A DNA stretch of 41,835 bases from Flavobacteriales bacterium UBA3477 (GTDB lineage: Bacteria > Bacteroidota > Bacteroidia > Flavobacteriales > Schleiferiaceae), in contig DFQY01000051.1 in assembly GCA_002378005.1 (NCBI GenBank), forward strand, positions 1 to 41,835. Direction: 5' to 3'. The stretch's first letter is position 1, and each line of letters starts with the position of its first letter. Made by a program: the position numbers and the translations under genes. Below the pieces are notes generated by a model, which saw only the letters and a program-made list of their open reading frames with translations, was not told the DNA's origin and made no database searches. Positions 32,699-41,828 of this stretch are shown here, one piece after another.

Positions 32699-33604
32699 AT
32701 GGCCATTTTCACCATTACAGGTGCTACCGGTTCGGTAGGACAAGCGATTGTAAACCAACTTCTCGAAGAAAATCACAGCGTACGTGTTCTTTCCACAAGA
32801 AAAGGGTTGGTCATGGCGGGTGTAGAAGTCTATACATGGAATACAGACCAAAGAACCATTGATTTAGACGCTTTAGAAGGTGCAGACCACCTCATTCATT
32901 TGGCAGGTGCCACCGTCAGCAAGCGATGGACTCCAAAATACAAGCAGGCCATCATGGACTCTCGAGTGCATGGCACCCAATTATTAATTGATGCATTGCA
33001 AAAAGTTAAAAATGGTCCTTCCTCTGTGGTGAGCGCTTCGGCGATTGGGATTTATGGAAGTGATTTCAACAATGAACTCATCGAAACCTCACCCGAAGCG
33101 GATAATTTTTTGGCAACTGTAACAAGAACTTGGGAGAATTATACCCAAAAGTTTGAATCCAGCAGCTGCCGAAGTGTCCAATTACGCATTGGTATTGTTC
33201 TGGACCAAGGCGCGGGAGTATTGGGGCAACTTGAACCCCTTGCAAAATGGGGCATTGCCTCTCCCCTGGGTTCGGGCAAGCAGTGGACCAGTTGGATTCA
33301 TGTGGAGGATTTGGCCCGTATGTTCCTCTTCGCAGCTACACAACCTGTCCCTTCGGGTCCATATAATGCTTCAGGTCCAGCACCTTTGACAAACAAAGCA
33401 TTTACAAAAGCGTTGTGCCGCATATTGCGCAGACCTATGGTCTTTCCAGCAGTCCCAGGCTTTATATTAAAAATGGTCTTGGGAGAAATGGCAACTCTAG
33501 CTTTGATGAGCCAAAAGGTGAGCCCAGCAAAAATTATAAACGCTGGATTTGCCTTTCACTACACCACCGCAGCACAAGCACTGGAGCAGATTTACGGTAA
33601 ATAA
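32699..33604 (+). CDS. TIGR01777 family epimerase-like protein (YfcH/SulA type)
   Basis: A 301-residue extended short-chain dehydrogenase with NAD(P)-binding TGATGSVG (7-14), LIHLAGATVSKRW and KYKQAIMDSRVHGT typical of TIGR01777. The late GSGKQWTSWIHVEDL and the C-terminal DUF1731 region with FPAVPGFILK are also present. The substrate is unknown. Single gene. Confidence 0.93.
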   Translation: MAIFTITGATGSVGQAIVNQLLEENHSVRVLSTRKGLVMAGVEVYTWNTDQRTIDLDALEGADHLIHLAGATVSKRWTPKYKQAIMDSRVHGTQLLIDALQKVKNGPSSVVSASAIGIYGSDFNNELIETSPEADNFLATVTRTWENYTQKFESSSCRSVQLRIGIVLDQGAGVLGQLEPLAKWGIASPLGSGKQWTSWIHVEDLARMFLFAATQPVPSGPYNASGPAPLTNKAFTKALCRILRRPMVFPAVPGFILKMVLGEMATLALMSQKVSPAKIINAGFAFHYTTAAQALEQIYGK

Positions 33605-33629
33605 AAAACCCCTACCAGAAGGAAGGGGT
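33603..33629 (-). terminator. Terminator of the YceI gene
   Basis: On the minus strand a nine-pair stem with one mismatch (33629-33621 with 33616-33608) closes a four-base loop and is followed by six T. It starts 24 bases after the yceI-like stop codon. It has no T tract on plus, so the epimerase gene is not its target. Confidence 0.8.
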
Positions 33630-33653
33630 CCGTTATTAATCTAAGCCAATACC

Positions 33654-34313
33654 TTATTTGGTAGCCTTCACTTTGATCGTTAACTCAATGCTGTGATCGA
33701 TCAAATCATCTTTTAATGATTCAGCGATTGTAGCATCGTCGCGGTCGTGGAATTTAGCACCCCATAACGTACGGTCGATGCTGAACGTAGGCGCCATAAA
33801 CTTCACGCCTTTTTCACCTACAACTACGTCAGCAGGGAAAGTGATGCTGTTTGTTGTTCCACGCAGGTTCAAGTTACCCGTAACTGTGCTGTATTTAGAA
33901 GCCTCGCTTGGATCCAATACCTCTACGATTTCAAATACCGCTGTTGGGAAGCTGTCCACGAAGAAGAAATCTTGTGATTTCAAGTGGCCTTCCAAATTGC
34001 CGCGTTTGCCTTCATTCTCAATGTCAGTACAAGTGATAGAATTCATATCAATAGTAATCGTACCACCTACTAACTTACCTTCTGCTACTTCAAAAGCCCC
34101 CTCTTGTACATTCACAGTCCCTAGGTGCTCAGATTGAACGTAAGTTTTGAAACCTCTCCAAGAAACAGTAGAGCCTGAATCCAAAGCAACAGTTTCACCT
34201 GCGGCAGTTGCTGTTACTTCTTGTGCTTCACCGGTGGATGCTTCAGGTGCTTTATCTGAGTTACAGCTTGCAGCGAAAAGGCCTAGAGCGGCCAACAATG
34301 CTAGTTTTTTCAT
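33654..34313 (-). CDS. YceI-domain lipoprotein
   Basis: A 219-residue lipoprotein (lipobox AASC, C17) with a linker rich in Glu and Ala, and a YceI domain, a lipocalin-like barrel that binds isoprenoid-type lipids. SWRGFKTYVQSEHLGTVN (about 50-67) opens the domain; GTITIDMNSI and the late FSIDRTLWGAKFHDRDD complete it. Probably an outer-membrane or periplasmic lipid binder. A -7-like element (TACCTTCG, 34348-34341) lies 27 bases upstream and a terminator follows, so it is a single-gene unit. Confidence 0.92.
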   Translation of the reverse strand: MKKLALLAALGLFAASCNSDKAPEASTGEAQEVTATAAGETVALDSGSTVSWRGFKTYVQSEHLGTVNVQEGAFEVAEGKLVGGTITIDMNSITCTDIENEGKRGNLEGHLKSQDFFFVDSFPTAVFEIVEVLDPSEASKYSTVTGNLNLRGTTNSITFPADVVVGEKGVKFMAPTFSIDRTLWGAKFHDRDDATIAESLKDDLIDHSIELTIKVKATK

Positions 34314-34340
34314 TTTGTAATTGGTTGTTAAAATGGGTTA

Positions 34341-34348
34341 CGAAGGTA
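34341..34348 (-). promoter_or_regulatory. -7-like promoter element of the YceI gene
   Basis: Minus-strand TACCTTCG, one base off TAnnTTTG, ends 27 bases before the ATG. The same octamer precedes the ABC-F gene. Confidence 0.4.
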
Positions 34349-34420
34349 TAACTCAAAAGGCATATAAATGTTTAAACATCTATTGTTTTTTCAGCACCCA
34401 ATTTTTTAAAAAATACCTCC

Positions 34421-35587
34421 CTATAAATGCTTACGACGCAATCGAAGTGCTAAAACACTCACGATCAATGCAATACTACCCGCTAGCAGATACGGATATG
34501 AAAAATGAAGCCCATAGGCTACCCCACCGATGGCAGGTCCTAGCACGCGAGCGAGCGAACCAACACTCTGATTCGTTCCCAAAATCTTACCCTGCATCCC
34601 CTCTGGCGCATAGCTGCTCAAAAGCGAGCTAACCGTTGGCGTTAACAACGCATTACCCAAGGACAAAAAAGTCATACAAACCAATTCCAATCCAAAGTGA
34701 TCCGCTGGCACATAAGGCATGCCGTACAGCCCCAAGGCCACAAACAACGTCCCCAAAAGCAACAAATTCCGCTCTCCAAACCAAGAATTGAAATACCCAA
34801 TCAATCCGCCCTGAATAATCACCGCCAATAATCCGATATAGGCAAATACATACCCAATATGCATCTCACTCAGGCCGAAGTGTTCTGCCCACAATAAGGT
34901 TGCGGTAATCTGCATCATCGAGAAGCCCAAGACATACACGAAATTGATGGTAAACAAGGCATTGACCTCCGGAATATGACGGAACCTCACTAAATCCTTA
35001 AAAGGGTTTGGAAAGAGATCACGTGTCCCAGATTTCTCCACCAATGACTCTTTTAAGTATAACCAAGCCATCAAGAAATTCACCCCGCCTAAAATGGCCG
35101 CGAAATACCCTACGCCTGAAACGCCGTAATATTCATTGATCACCCCACCCATGGATGGTCCAAAAATGAATCCTAAACCGAAGGCGGCACCTATGAAACC
35201 AAAGGCCTTCGTGCGCTGGTCTTGTGGAACCACATCACTGATGTAGGCCTGTGCAACACTTAAATTAGCCGCACCAAAACCCTTCAATAATCTGGTCGCA
35301 AAAAGCAACCACAGCACCGTAGCATTGGCAAAGAGTACATAAGCCACGACCATGATTCCAATACTAAACAGCATTATGGGGCGACGCCCGTACTTATCGC
35401 TCAATCCACCCCAAAAGCTGGTAAATATGAATTGCATGATACTGAAGGAAGTCCCTAACAATCCCACCATCGCATCCGTGGCCCCCAATGCCTTAGCATA
35501 GGTAGGTAGGATGGGAATAATCAATCCAAACCCCATGAGGTCGAGGAAGATGGTCAGGAATAATACTGCTAAGGCCTTATTTTTCAT
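34421..35587 (-). CDS. MFS transporter, DHA1/TetA-like
   Basis: A 388-residue transporter with twelve predicted helices. Motif A between helices 2 and 3 is GGLSDKYGRRP (about 60-70), and the GFGAANLSVAQAYISD segment (about 103-118) fits the TCR/Tet branch of drug:H+ antiporters. This branch includes many efflux pumps of unknown substrate, so resistance should not be assumed. It overlaps rnz by 11 bases and ends the mpl-pyr operon. No terminator is seen downstream. Confidence 0.9.
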   Translation of the reverse strand: MKNKALAVLFLTIFLDLMGFGLIIPILPTYAKALGATDAMVGLLGTSFSIMQFIFTSFWGGLSDKYGRRPIMLFSIGIMVVAYVLFANATVLWLLFATRLLKGFGAANLSVAQAYISDVVPQDQRTKAFGFIGAAFGLGFIFGPSMGGVINEYYGVSGVGYFAAILGGVNFLMAWLYLKESLVEKSGTRDLFPNPFKDLVRFRHIPEVNALFTINFVYVLGFSMMQITATLLWAEHFGLSEMHIGYVFAYIGLLAVIIQGGLIGYFNSWFGERNLLLLGTLFVALGLYGMPYVPADHFGLELVCMTFLSLGNALLTPTVSSLLSSYAPEGMQGKILGTNQSVGSLARVLGPAIGGVAYGLHFSYPYLLAGSIALIVSVLALRLRRKHL

Positions 35588-36542
35588 CCGAGGGGCTCGT
35601 CGTTAGGGACTCTACTTTCAGCCCTTTTGAGCTCAAGCGATACGAATGTAGTTCTTTTGCCAACCAAACGGAATCAAACCACTCTAAAGCTTCCTCTTTA
35701 AACTGCCCAAAGTCCCGATATCGAGCACTAAAATGCCCCAAAAGCAAATGAGTGGCACCAGCCTCTTTCGCTACAATGGCTGCCTCTTTTGCCGTACTGT
35801 GCATTGTTTCCTGTGCGCGTTTGGCCTTGTCCTCACAGAAGGTACTTTCATGGTACAAAAGGTCTACGCCTTGAATGTAGGTCGCTGTATCATGCGTGTA
35901 CATCGTATCAGAGGCAAAGGCATAGCGCAGCGGAGCCGGCGGGTCGAAGGTGAGTTCTTTATTAGGGACCAATTGGCCCTCCTCGCTCGTCCAATCCTTA
36001 CCGTCCTTAATCCAATGGTAATCACATACCGGCACCCCATAAGCATCTGCCACCGGCTTATTGAGTTTGCGCTGCTGCTCCTTCTCCTCAAACAAAAAAC
36101 CCGTCGTGGCGATGCGGTGCTTGAGGGGAAAGCTCGAAATAGTATAATCGTCCGTCTCCAACAAAACCTGCGGCACCTTATGTTGGGTCACGGCAAAATG
36201 TATAGGGTACGAAGTGAAGGTGCCTGAAGCACGGAATTGGGCCAAAATCAAATCCTTCAACTTTGGCGGGCCATAGACCGTCAATGGCGTTGTACGGCCT
36301 AATAAATGAAAGCTGCTCAATAACCCAACCAACCCGAAAAAATGATCGCCGTGGAGGTGTGAAATAAAAATGTGATTGATGCGCGAAAACTTGATTTTGC
36401 TCCGGCGCAATTGCTTCTGAGTGCCTTCGCCACAATCGATGAGAAAATAATGCTCCCGCATCTTCAGGAGTTGCGAGGTCGTGTATTGGTTCGACGTTGG
36501 GGTGGCACTTGCCGCACCCATGACTACCAATTCCAGTGCCAT
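35577..36542 (-). CDS. rnz: Ribonuclease Z
   Basis: A 321-residue zinc endonuclease that trims tRNA 3' ends, metallo-beta-lactamase fold. SHLHGDHFFGL (about 60-70) holds the zinc ligands; the DCGEGTQKQLRR motif (36-47), AFASDTMY, YHESTF and LLLGHFSARY are intact. The tRNA-exosite arm is visible in the middle (about 150-185). It overlaps pyrB by one base (TAATG) and the MFS gene by 11. Confidence 0.95.
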   Translation of the reverse strand: MALELVVMGAASATPTSNQYTTSQLLKMREHYFLIDCGEGTQKQLRRSKIKFSRINHIFISHLHGDHFFGLVGLLSSFHLLGRTTPLTVYGPPKLKDLILAQFRASGTFTSYPIHFAVTQHKVPQVLLETDDYTISSFPLKHRIATTGFLFEEKEQQRKLNKPVADAYGVPVCDYHWIKDGKDWTSEEGQLVPNKELTFDPPAPLRYAFASDTMYTHDTATYIQGVDLLYHESTFCEDKAKRAQETMHSTAKEAAIVAKEAGATHLLLGHFSARYRDFGQFKEEALEWFDSVWLAKELHSYRLSSKGLKVESLTTSPSDEK

Positions 36543-37480
36543 TATTCCTTATTGAGTTTGCGCTTCTCCGCGAGCAAGTACAAGACTGCCATTCGTACGG
36601 CTACGCCGTTTTCTACTTGATTCAGAATAATGGAGTGTTCGCTATCGGCCACCTCAGAGGTGATCTCCACCCCACGGTTAATAGGCCCAGGGTGCATGAT
36701 GGTGATCGGCTTTTCCAAACCGTCCAAATGCTCCATGGTCAATCCGTATTGTGCGCGGTACTCCGCGATAGACGGGAAGTACTTGATATCTTGACGTTCG
36801 TGTTGTACGCGCAGCATGTTTGCTACATCACACCACTCAATCGCTTTCTGTATGTCGTATTCCACCTTCACCCCTAAGGTGTGCATGTATTTCGGCACCA
36901 GGGTAGAAGGACCACAAACCATGACCTCTGCCCCCATTTTCTGAAGCAACAATACATTCGAGAGCGCCACTCGGCTGTGGACGATGTCCCCGACGATGGC
37001 TACCTTCGTGCCTTCAAGGGTACCCACCGCTTCGCGAATAGAAAACGCGTCGAGCAAGGCTTGAGTGGGATGCTCGTGGGCACCGTCACCGGCGTTCACG
37101 ATAGAGGCATCTACATGTTGTGATAGAAATTCCCCAGTCCCTGGATTTGGGTGGCGCATGACCACCATATCCACTTTCATGGCCAGGATATTGTTGACTG
37201 TATCCACCAAAGTTTCGCCTTTCTTCACTGAGGAAGAAGCAGCAGAAAAATTCACCACATCAGCACTTAAGCGCTTTTCGGCCAATTCAAAGGAAAGGCG
37301 CGTACGGGTAGAGTTTTCGAAAAATAGGTTGGCGATGGTAATGTCTCTGAGTGTCGGAACCTTTTTAATGGGTCGGTTGATGACCTCTTTAAATTGAGCT
37401 GCGGTATCAAGAATAAGTTGGATATCCTCTTTGTTGAGGTGCTTGATGCCTAGCAGGTGGTTGACAGAGAGTTCGCTCAT
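36542..37480 (-). CDS. pyrB: Aspartate carbamoyltransferase catalytic chain
   Basis: A 312-residue enzyme that makes carbamoyl aspartate, the committed step of pyrimidine synthesis. FENSTRTRLSFE (about 53-64) binds carbamoyl phosphate; EHPTQALLD and HPGPINRGVEI complete the site. No regulatory chain (pyrI) lies beside it, which is usual for the class B/C enzymes. It overlaps pyrR by four bases. Confidence 0.96.
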   Translation of the reverse strand: MSELSVNHLLGIKHLNKEDIQLILDTAAQFKEVINRPIKKVPTLRDITIANLFFENSTRTRLSFELAEKRLSADVVNFSAASSSVKKGETLVDTVNNILAMKVDMVVMRHPNPGTGEFLSQHVDASIVNAGDGAHEHPTQALLDAFSIREAVGTLEGTKVAIVGDIVHSRVALSNVLLLQKMGAEVMVCGPSTLVPKYMHTLGVKVEYDIQKAIEWCDVANMLRVQHERQDIKYFPSIAEYRAQYGLTMEHLDGLEKPITIMHPGPINRGVEITSEVADSEHSIILNQVENGVAVRMAVLYLLAEKRKLNKE

Positions 37481-38022
37481 GATGGGTTCTCAGTTAATAA
37501 GACTGCATCGCGGCCGTCTACCTCCTCCCACAATACTTCAACGCGCTGGGATGCAATGCTGTCCACTTGACGTCCTTTGTAATCCGGTTGGATGGGCAGG
37601 TCGCGAGAAAATCTACGATCTATAAGGGTGAGCAATTCCATTTTGGCTGGTCTTCCGTAACTCAAAATCGCATCCATGGCGGCGCGAATACTTCGACCTG
37701 TGTACAGTACATCGTCCACAAAAACCACGCGTTGATCCTCGACCAAATGATCGATTTGCGTTCGGTTGGGCTGCAAATGCCCAGGACGTCTGCGGAAATC
37801 ATCTCTAAAGAAGGTGATATCCAATTTTCCAGTGCGCACCTCAGCGACACCGTAGGTTTCTTTCAAAAGTTTGACTAATCTGTCCACTACTTGACCCCCG
37901 CGTGGTTGGAGCCCAATCAAAATAGAATTAGAGAAATCGCCGTGGTTTTCAATGAGCTTGCAACACAATCGATTCAATGCGATGTTCAGCTCTCTTGCAT
38001 CAATGATTTCTCTCTTGCTCAT
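37477..38022 (-). CDS. pyrR: Pyrimidine operon regulator/uracil phosphoribosyltransferase PyrR
   Basis: A 181-residue PRT-fold protein. FVDDVLYTGRSIRAA (about 98-112) is the PRPP loop; GLQPRGGQV and DITFFRDDF are PyrR signatures. In Gram-positive bacteria PyrR binds pyr mRNA attenuators; no attenuator is visible here, as only 16 bases separate it from mpl. Whether it regulates or only acts as an enzyme is open. It overlaps pyrB by four bases. Confidence 0.93.
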   Translation of the reverse strand: MSKREIIDARELNIALNRLCCKLIENHGDFSNSILIGLQPRGGQVVDRLVKLLKETYGVAEVRTGKLDITFFRDDFRRRPGHLQPNRTQIDHLVEDQRVVFVDDVLYTGRSIRAAMDAILSYGRPAKMELLTLIDRRFSRDLPIQPDYKGRQVDSIASQRVEVLWEEVDGRDAVLLTENPS

Positions 38023-38038
38023 GCCGCAAATTTACTAT

Positions 38039-39379
38039 TTAATAGTGGGATACAATAGCTTTCAAGTCCAAGCCAGAAAAATTTCCACTACTCATCAGTG
38101 CCATAGCCTTGTTTGAACCATTGTTTTGAAGGGCCAATTCCAATGCCTGTGCATCATCAAAAACCTGAACTTCAGGCCCAAAAGCCTTATTCACGTCCTC
38201 CTTACTGAGTGGCGGCAACTTCTTGTGTGCCACCGCTGCTGGGCTATAATATACCCAGGCTTCATCGGCACCGTCCATCACACCATGATACTGCGGCAAA
38301 AACTCCGGATTTAAGCTGCTAAACGTATGCAATTCCAACACCACACGTACATTACCAAACTGCTCTTTCAATGCCTTTACCGAAGCCCCCACCTTAGAAG
38401 GAGCATGTGCAAAGTCTCGGAATACCTTCGTTTGCACCCCCTCATGGAACACTTCCATACGGTTCTGTGCCCCAGTGAAGCTCATGATGGCATCATAAAA
38501 ATCTTCTTCCTGAACACCCATCTCCAGGCATAACCAACGTGCCGCCTCCATATTACTGAGGTTGTGCGCACCAAAGACTTGGAGCGGCATCATGCCTTCA
38601 GGCGTCTCAATGAAAGTCTGCCCATCAACAATCTTATAATTTGGCAAAGCATAAGCAAAGTGCTTGACCGTTGCACTTGAGGATTCCACCACTTCTTTGA
38701 GCACCGCATCGCGCTCGTTATAAATGACTGCCCCGCCAGCTTCGACGGTGTCGAGATACAAACGGAATTGGTCCACATAATCCTCAAACGTGGGAAACAC
38801 ATTGATGTGATCCCAAGCAATGCCCGTAATGGCGGTGATATTCGGCTTGTACAAATGGAATTTCGGACGGCGGTCGATGGGCGAACTCAAATATTCATCC
38901 CCTTCCATCACCATGAAGTCAGAACCACTCTCTAATTCCACCATGCAATCGAACCCCGCCAATTGCGCACCGACCATATAATTTACCGGCTGGCCCACAT
39001 GATTCATCACATGCAAGACCATCGCCGTTGTGGTAGTCTTCCCATGAGAACCTGCAATGACTACGCGTGTCATACCCTTGCTGACCTCATGCAAAAACTC
39101 AGGATAACTGTAAATAGTAAGGCCCAATTCCTGTGCACGTGCCAACTCCGGATTGTCCTGACGGGCATGCATTCCCAAAATAATGGCATCCAACCCTCCA
39201 TGCACACGCTCTGGAAACCAACCCTCTTGGGCCGGTAGCAGGCCTTTTGATTCGAGCCGTCCGCGGGACGGCTCGAAAATCTGATCGTCCGAGCCGGTGA
39301 CCGTATGACCACCCTGTTGCAATGCGATAGCGAGGTTATGCATAGCACTACCTCCAATGGCTATGAAGTGAACATTCAT
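38039..39379 (-). CDS. mpl: UDP-MurNAc:tripeptide ligase Mpl
   Basis: A 446-residue Mur-ligase-fold enzyme of peptidoglycan recycling that reattaches L-Ala-gamma-D-Glu-meso-DAP to UDP-MurNAc. IAIGGSAMHNLA (6-17) binds UDP; GSHGKTTTT (110-118) is the ATP loop; EGDEYLSSPID and NITAITGIAWDH are Mpl-type (MurC also has a His-rich segment here but a different N-terminus). The codons for F35-E43 form a perfect inverted repeat (see 39251-39277). Three bases follow the stop of the upstream 521-residue gene. Confidence 0.93.
   Translation of the reverse strand: MNVHFIAIGGSAMHNLAIALQQGGHTVTGSDDQIFEPSRGRLESKGLLPAQEGWFPERVHGGLDAIILGMHARQDNPELARAQELGLTIYSYPEFLHEVSKGMTRVVIAGSHGKTTTTAMVLHVMNHVGQPVNYMVGAQLAGFDCMVELESGSDFMVMEGDEYLSSPIDRRPKFHLYKPNITAITGIAWDHINVFPTFEDYVDQFRLYLDTVEAGGAVIYNERDAVLKEVVESSSATVKHFAYALPNYKIVDGQTFIETPEGMMPLQVFGAHNLSNMEAARWLCLEMGVQEEDFYDAIMSFTGAQNRMEVFHEGVQTKVFRDFAHAPSKVGASVKALKEQFGNVRVVLELHTFSSLNPEFLPQYHGVMDGADEAWVYYSPAAVAHKKLPPLSKEDVNKAFGPEVQVFDDAQALELALQNNGSNKAMALMSSGNFSGLDLKAIVSHY
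39251..39277. repeat. Perfect inverted repeat inside mpl
   Basis: Two exact 12-base arms, TTCGAGCCGTCC (39251-39262) and its complement (39266-39277), are separated by GCG. The repeat lies in the first tenth of mpl. The RNA hairpin would be very stable. No T tract follows on either strand. Confidence 0.9.
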
Positions 39380-39382
39380 GAG

Positions 39383-40948
39383 TTATTCTTCAAATCTTAG
39401 GTTGCCAAATCTAATCTTGGAGCCGCGGAGCGACAACAAAATGGCACCGTCTTTTCCATCATTTGCTAACCGCGAAGAGCGCGGAGCCACACGGAATTTC
39501 TGGCGTTTGTTCTTGTTTAGCACGCGGTAGTTGAGAGACGCGTCGTGGCCTAAGGTCACCATGACCAAGTTGCCTGCCTTCGCATTTCGGATGGGGCGAA
39601 GGCGTTTTTTGCCCCAACGCTTGACATTCCCGCGATGGTCGTTGTAGACAAAGTGAAGGCCGTCTTCATTCATGAGGAAGGTGTAGCCGAGGTAGTATCC
39701 ACCGTCGTTCATGGAGTTCTGTTCTTTCGGGATATGGGCGTACCAGTCCACATCTCCTTCTTTATTTATGCTCAAGACTATGATGTCGCGGTAGTAGTAA
39801 TAGTAGTTGGTGGTAGTGGTTCCGCGGCCGGTTTGGACGGTGCGGACGATGAGTTCGTAATCTTCGGCCACTACATAGGCGCCACCGTCGGGACGTGAAA
39901 CGAATTGGCGGAAGATGAAGTTTTTGCGGATTCCTCTACCCCGTTTGGCGCGGAGCGTGGAGAATTGGGCCACAAATTCGGTCGAGAAAGGATTGAGATT
40001 AGAGTGCACGACTTCACCGGCGATTTGATCAAAGGCCAAGTACAAAGCACCGTCCATATCCCAAGAATTACGGCGACCGTAGAATCCTGAGATCGCCATT
40101 TCCCCGTCCGTGATATCACATTCGATGCCCAAACTGTGGACGCGAACGTTCTGAAGGCCCAGGTCAAATTCGATAATTTCATTCTCTTCTCCGGATCCGA
40201 TTTTCATCAGTTTGTAGTCGAGATCACGGTTGTTGGTATAGGTCAAGTTCGGCGAGCGATCGAAATAACTCAAGATGAATACATCCCCCGCGTTGCTGAC
40301 CTCAAAGTCCATGATGCCAAAGTTGCGGTCTTGGTAGACCAGTTCCACGTCGGCATTCCATAATTCGTTCAACGTAGGGTCAAATACTCGAACGAAGAAG
40401 TTCTCAGCCCTTTGGCGCTCGTAGGGTGGGTTGGTAAAGATTGCAATCTTGGAGCGGTCCTTAGATAATTGGACATCGAACTCCCCTCTATTTCTAAAGC
40501 GACTGTCCAGTACCTCAAGCACCTTTATTTTCCCGAGATTCGCCTCAGCATCCAATGTGCGGCAGAGTAGGTAGCGAATATCAGCTGTTCTATCGTAGCT
40601 CTCGTAAAACAAGTACTGTAAATCTCCAATGATCAAGCTCGTTTTGAAATCCACTCGACGGCCGTTCCACTCCCATCTAGGGTTCTTCATCAACCATTGC
40701 TCACTAAGGTCGTAACGGTTGTAATACGCGAAATATTCGTCTCTATTACCCGCAATCAGACTCAATGCACTGCCTCGATAGGTATAGAAGCCGTTGTCCC
40801 CTACCTGAAGAAGCCGGTCAAATTTGGCATTGCGCACATTGTACTCTGGACTCCATTCTAACACAGGGAAAGAGCCCTGTCCGAAGGACATGACAGAGAA
40901 AAACATGGCTATTATCGCCAATATTCTACCTTTTTGGGGCGTTTTCAT
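39383..40948 (-). CDS. Secreted hypothetical protein (521 aa)
   Basis: A 521-residue protein with a signal peptide (MKTPQKGRILAIIAMFFS..., cut after about SFGQ). The frame extends 18 codons upstream, but MKTPQ at 40948 gives the proper signal peptide start. The body reads as many short beta strands with repeated polar turns such as NAGDVFILSYFDR and GAYVVAEDYELI, which suggests a beta-propeller-like exported protein (inference). No known motif. Its stop lies three bases before the mpl start, so it probably heads the mpl-pyrR-pyrB-rnz-MFS operon. Confidence 0.8.
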   Translation of the reverse strand: MKTPQKGRILAIIAMFFSVMSFGQGSFPVLEWSPEYNVRNAKFDRLLQVGDNGFYTYRGSALSLIAGNRDEYFAYYNRYDLSEQWLMKNPRWEWNGRRVDFKTSLIIGDLQYLFYESYDRTADIRYLLCRTLDAEANLGKIKVLEVLDSRFRNRGEFDVQLSKDRSKIAIFTNPPYERQRAENFFVRVFDPTLNELWNADVELVYQDRNFGIMDFEVSNAGDVFILSYFDRSPNLTYTNNRDLDYKLMKIGSGEENEIIEFDLGLQNVRVHSLGIECDITDGEMAISGFYGRRNSWDMDGALYLAFDQIAGEVVHSNLNPFSTEFVAQFSTLRAKRGRGIRKNFIFRQFVSRPDGGAYVVAEDYELIVRTVQTGRGTTTTNYYYYYRDIIVLSINKEGDVDWYAHIPKEQNSMNDGGYYLGYTFLMNEDGLHFVYNDHRGNVKRWGKKRLRPIRNAKAGNLVMVTLGHDASLNYRVLNKNKRQKFRVAPRSSRLANDGKDGAILLSLRGSKIRFGNLRFEE

Positions 40949-41022
40949 AGGAAGATTGTATTGTTTTCGTAAATTTTGGAAGTGATAGTCAAGATACATC
41001 ACCCCTCCCTAGTACAACGCAT

Positions 41023-41775
41023 ATGAAACGAATTATTTATACGCTGACCATTCTACTTTGCACCAGCCTTTGGGCCGATGCACAGACCGTCATTGTACGC
41101 AAGCGTAACCTCGACGTCAGTGGTGCAGGGCAAGTCAATACGATGTCCTCTCCTGCGATGAGCAGCAACATGAACCCTAGCGCCTATTATAGCCGCTATA
41201 ACCACGCTTTGAAATTATCGCCTATCGCACTAGTTGCAGGTGATATACCGCTATCCTATGAGCACAAGGTGACGGATTATTTAAGCCTCGAAGCAGGTTT
41301 GGGCATTACAACCTTCAACATGACTGAAGAATTGATCCGCGGGTACAGCTTACGTCAAGATGGACAAACATTGAGCAAGCTTGGCTATAGCGCTACCTTC
41401 AACGCCAAATTTTTCCCAGAGGGCAATGCCTTCCAAGACGGGTATTACATCTCATTTAATTTCAATCACCGTAACTACGCCCAAGATTTCTACATCACCG
41501 ATCCGTTTTCAGGTATTGATACGACGGTAAATGAAGGGTTTAGCTGGAATGACTTTGGTTTCACTATGGGCTACCAGAGTAGACCTTCAGAGCGAATGAT
41601 CTTGGATTGGTTTATTGGTGCAGCCATTCGCAACAAGAGCAGAAGTACCTCAGAATACATCGAAGCCTTCGACCCTATTACGGGAATTTTCACAGGTCAG
41701 TATGAACTCATCGATCGCCGCAATGCAACTCCAGCCATCCTTGGTGGCGTGAGAATCAGCATCCTTTTTAGATAG
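41023..41775 (+). CDS. Likely outer-membrane beta-barrel protein
   Basis: A 250-residue protein with a signal peptide (about 1-20, cut at DAQ). After a Ser/Asn/Met-rich stretch (about 32-55) the rest alternates in the way of amphipathic strands with aromatic ends (for example YYISFNFNHRNY), ending in ISILFR. This is typical of small Bacteroidota outer-membrane barrels. No specific family recognised. It diverges from the 521-residue gene and is followed by a terminator. Confidence 0.75.
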   Translation: MKRIIYTLTILLCTSLWADAQTVIVRKRNLDVSGAGQVNTMSSPAMSSNMNPSAYYSRYNHALKLSPIALVAGDIPLSYEHKVTDYLSLEAGLGITTFNMTEELIRGYSLRQDGQTLSKLGYSATFNAKFFPEGNAFQDGYYISFNFNHRNYAQDFYITDPFSGIDTTVNEGFSWNDFGFTMGYQSRPSERMILDWFIGAAIRNKSRSTSEYIEAFDPITGIFTGQYELIDRRNATPAILGGVRISILFR

Positions 41776-41798
41776 CCCCGCAGGGCAAATTATAACAC

Positions 41799-41828
41799 AA
41801 AAAACGCGGCCCGAGGGCCGCGTTTTTT
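41799..41828. terminator. Bidirectional terminator after the barrel gene
   Basis: An eight-pair stem (41804-41811 with 41816-41823) closes a CGAG loop, with A on the left and T on the right. It lies 28 bases after the stop codon at 41775. Confidence 0.88.

Noticed and set aside
34421..35587. Tetracycline-resistance gene
   Set aside because: The MFS branch is Tet-like, but the same motifs occur in many unrelated exporters, and the gene sits in a housekeeping operon with no sign of mobility.
40949..41002. Longer N-terminus for the 521-residue secreted protein
   Set aside because: It would bury the signal peptide, which begins naturally at the ATG at 40948.
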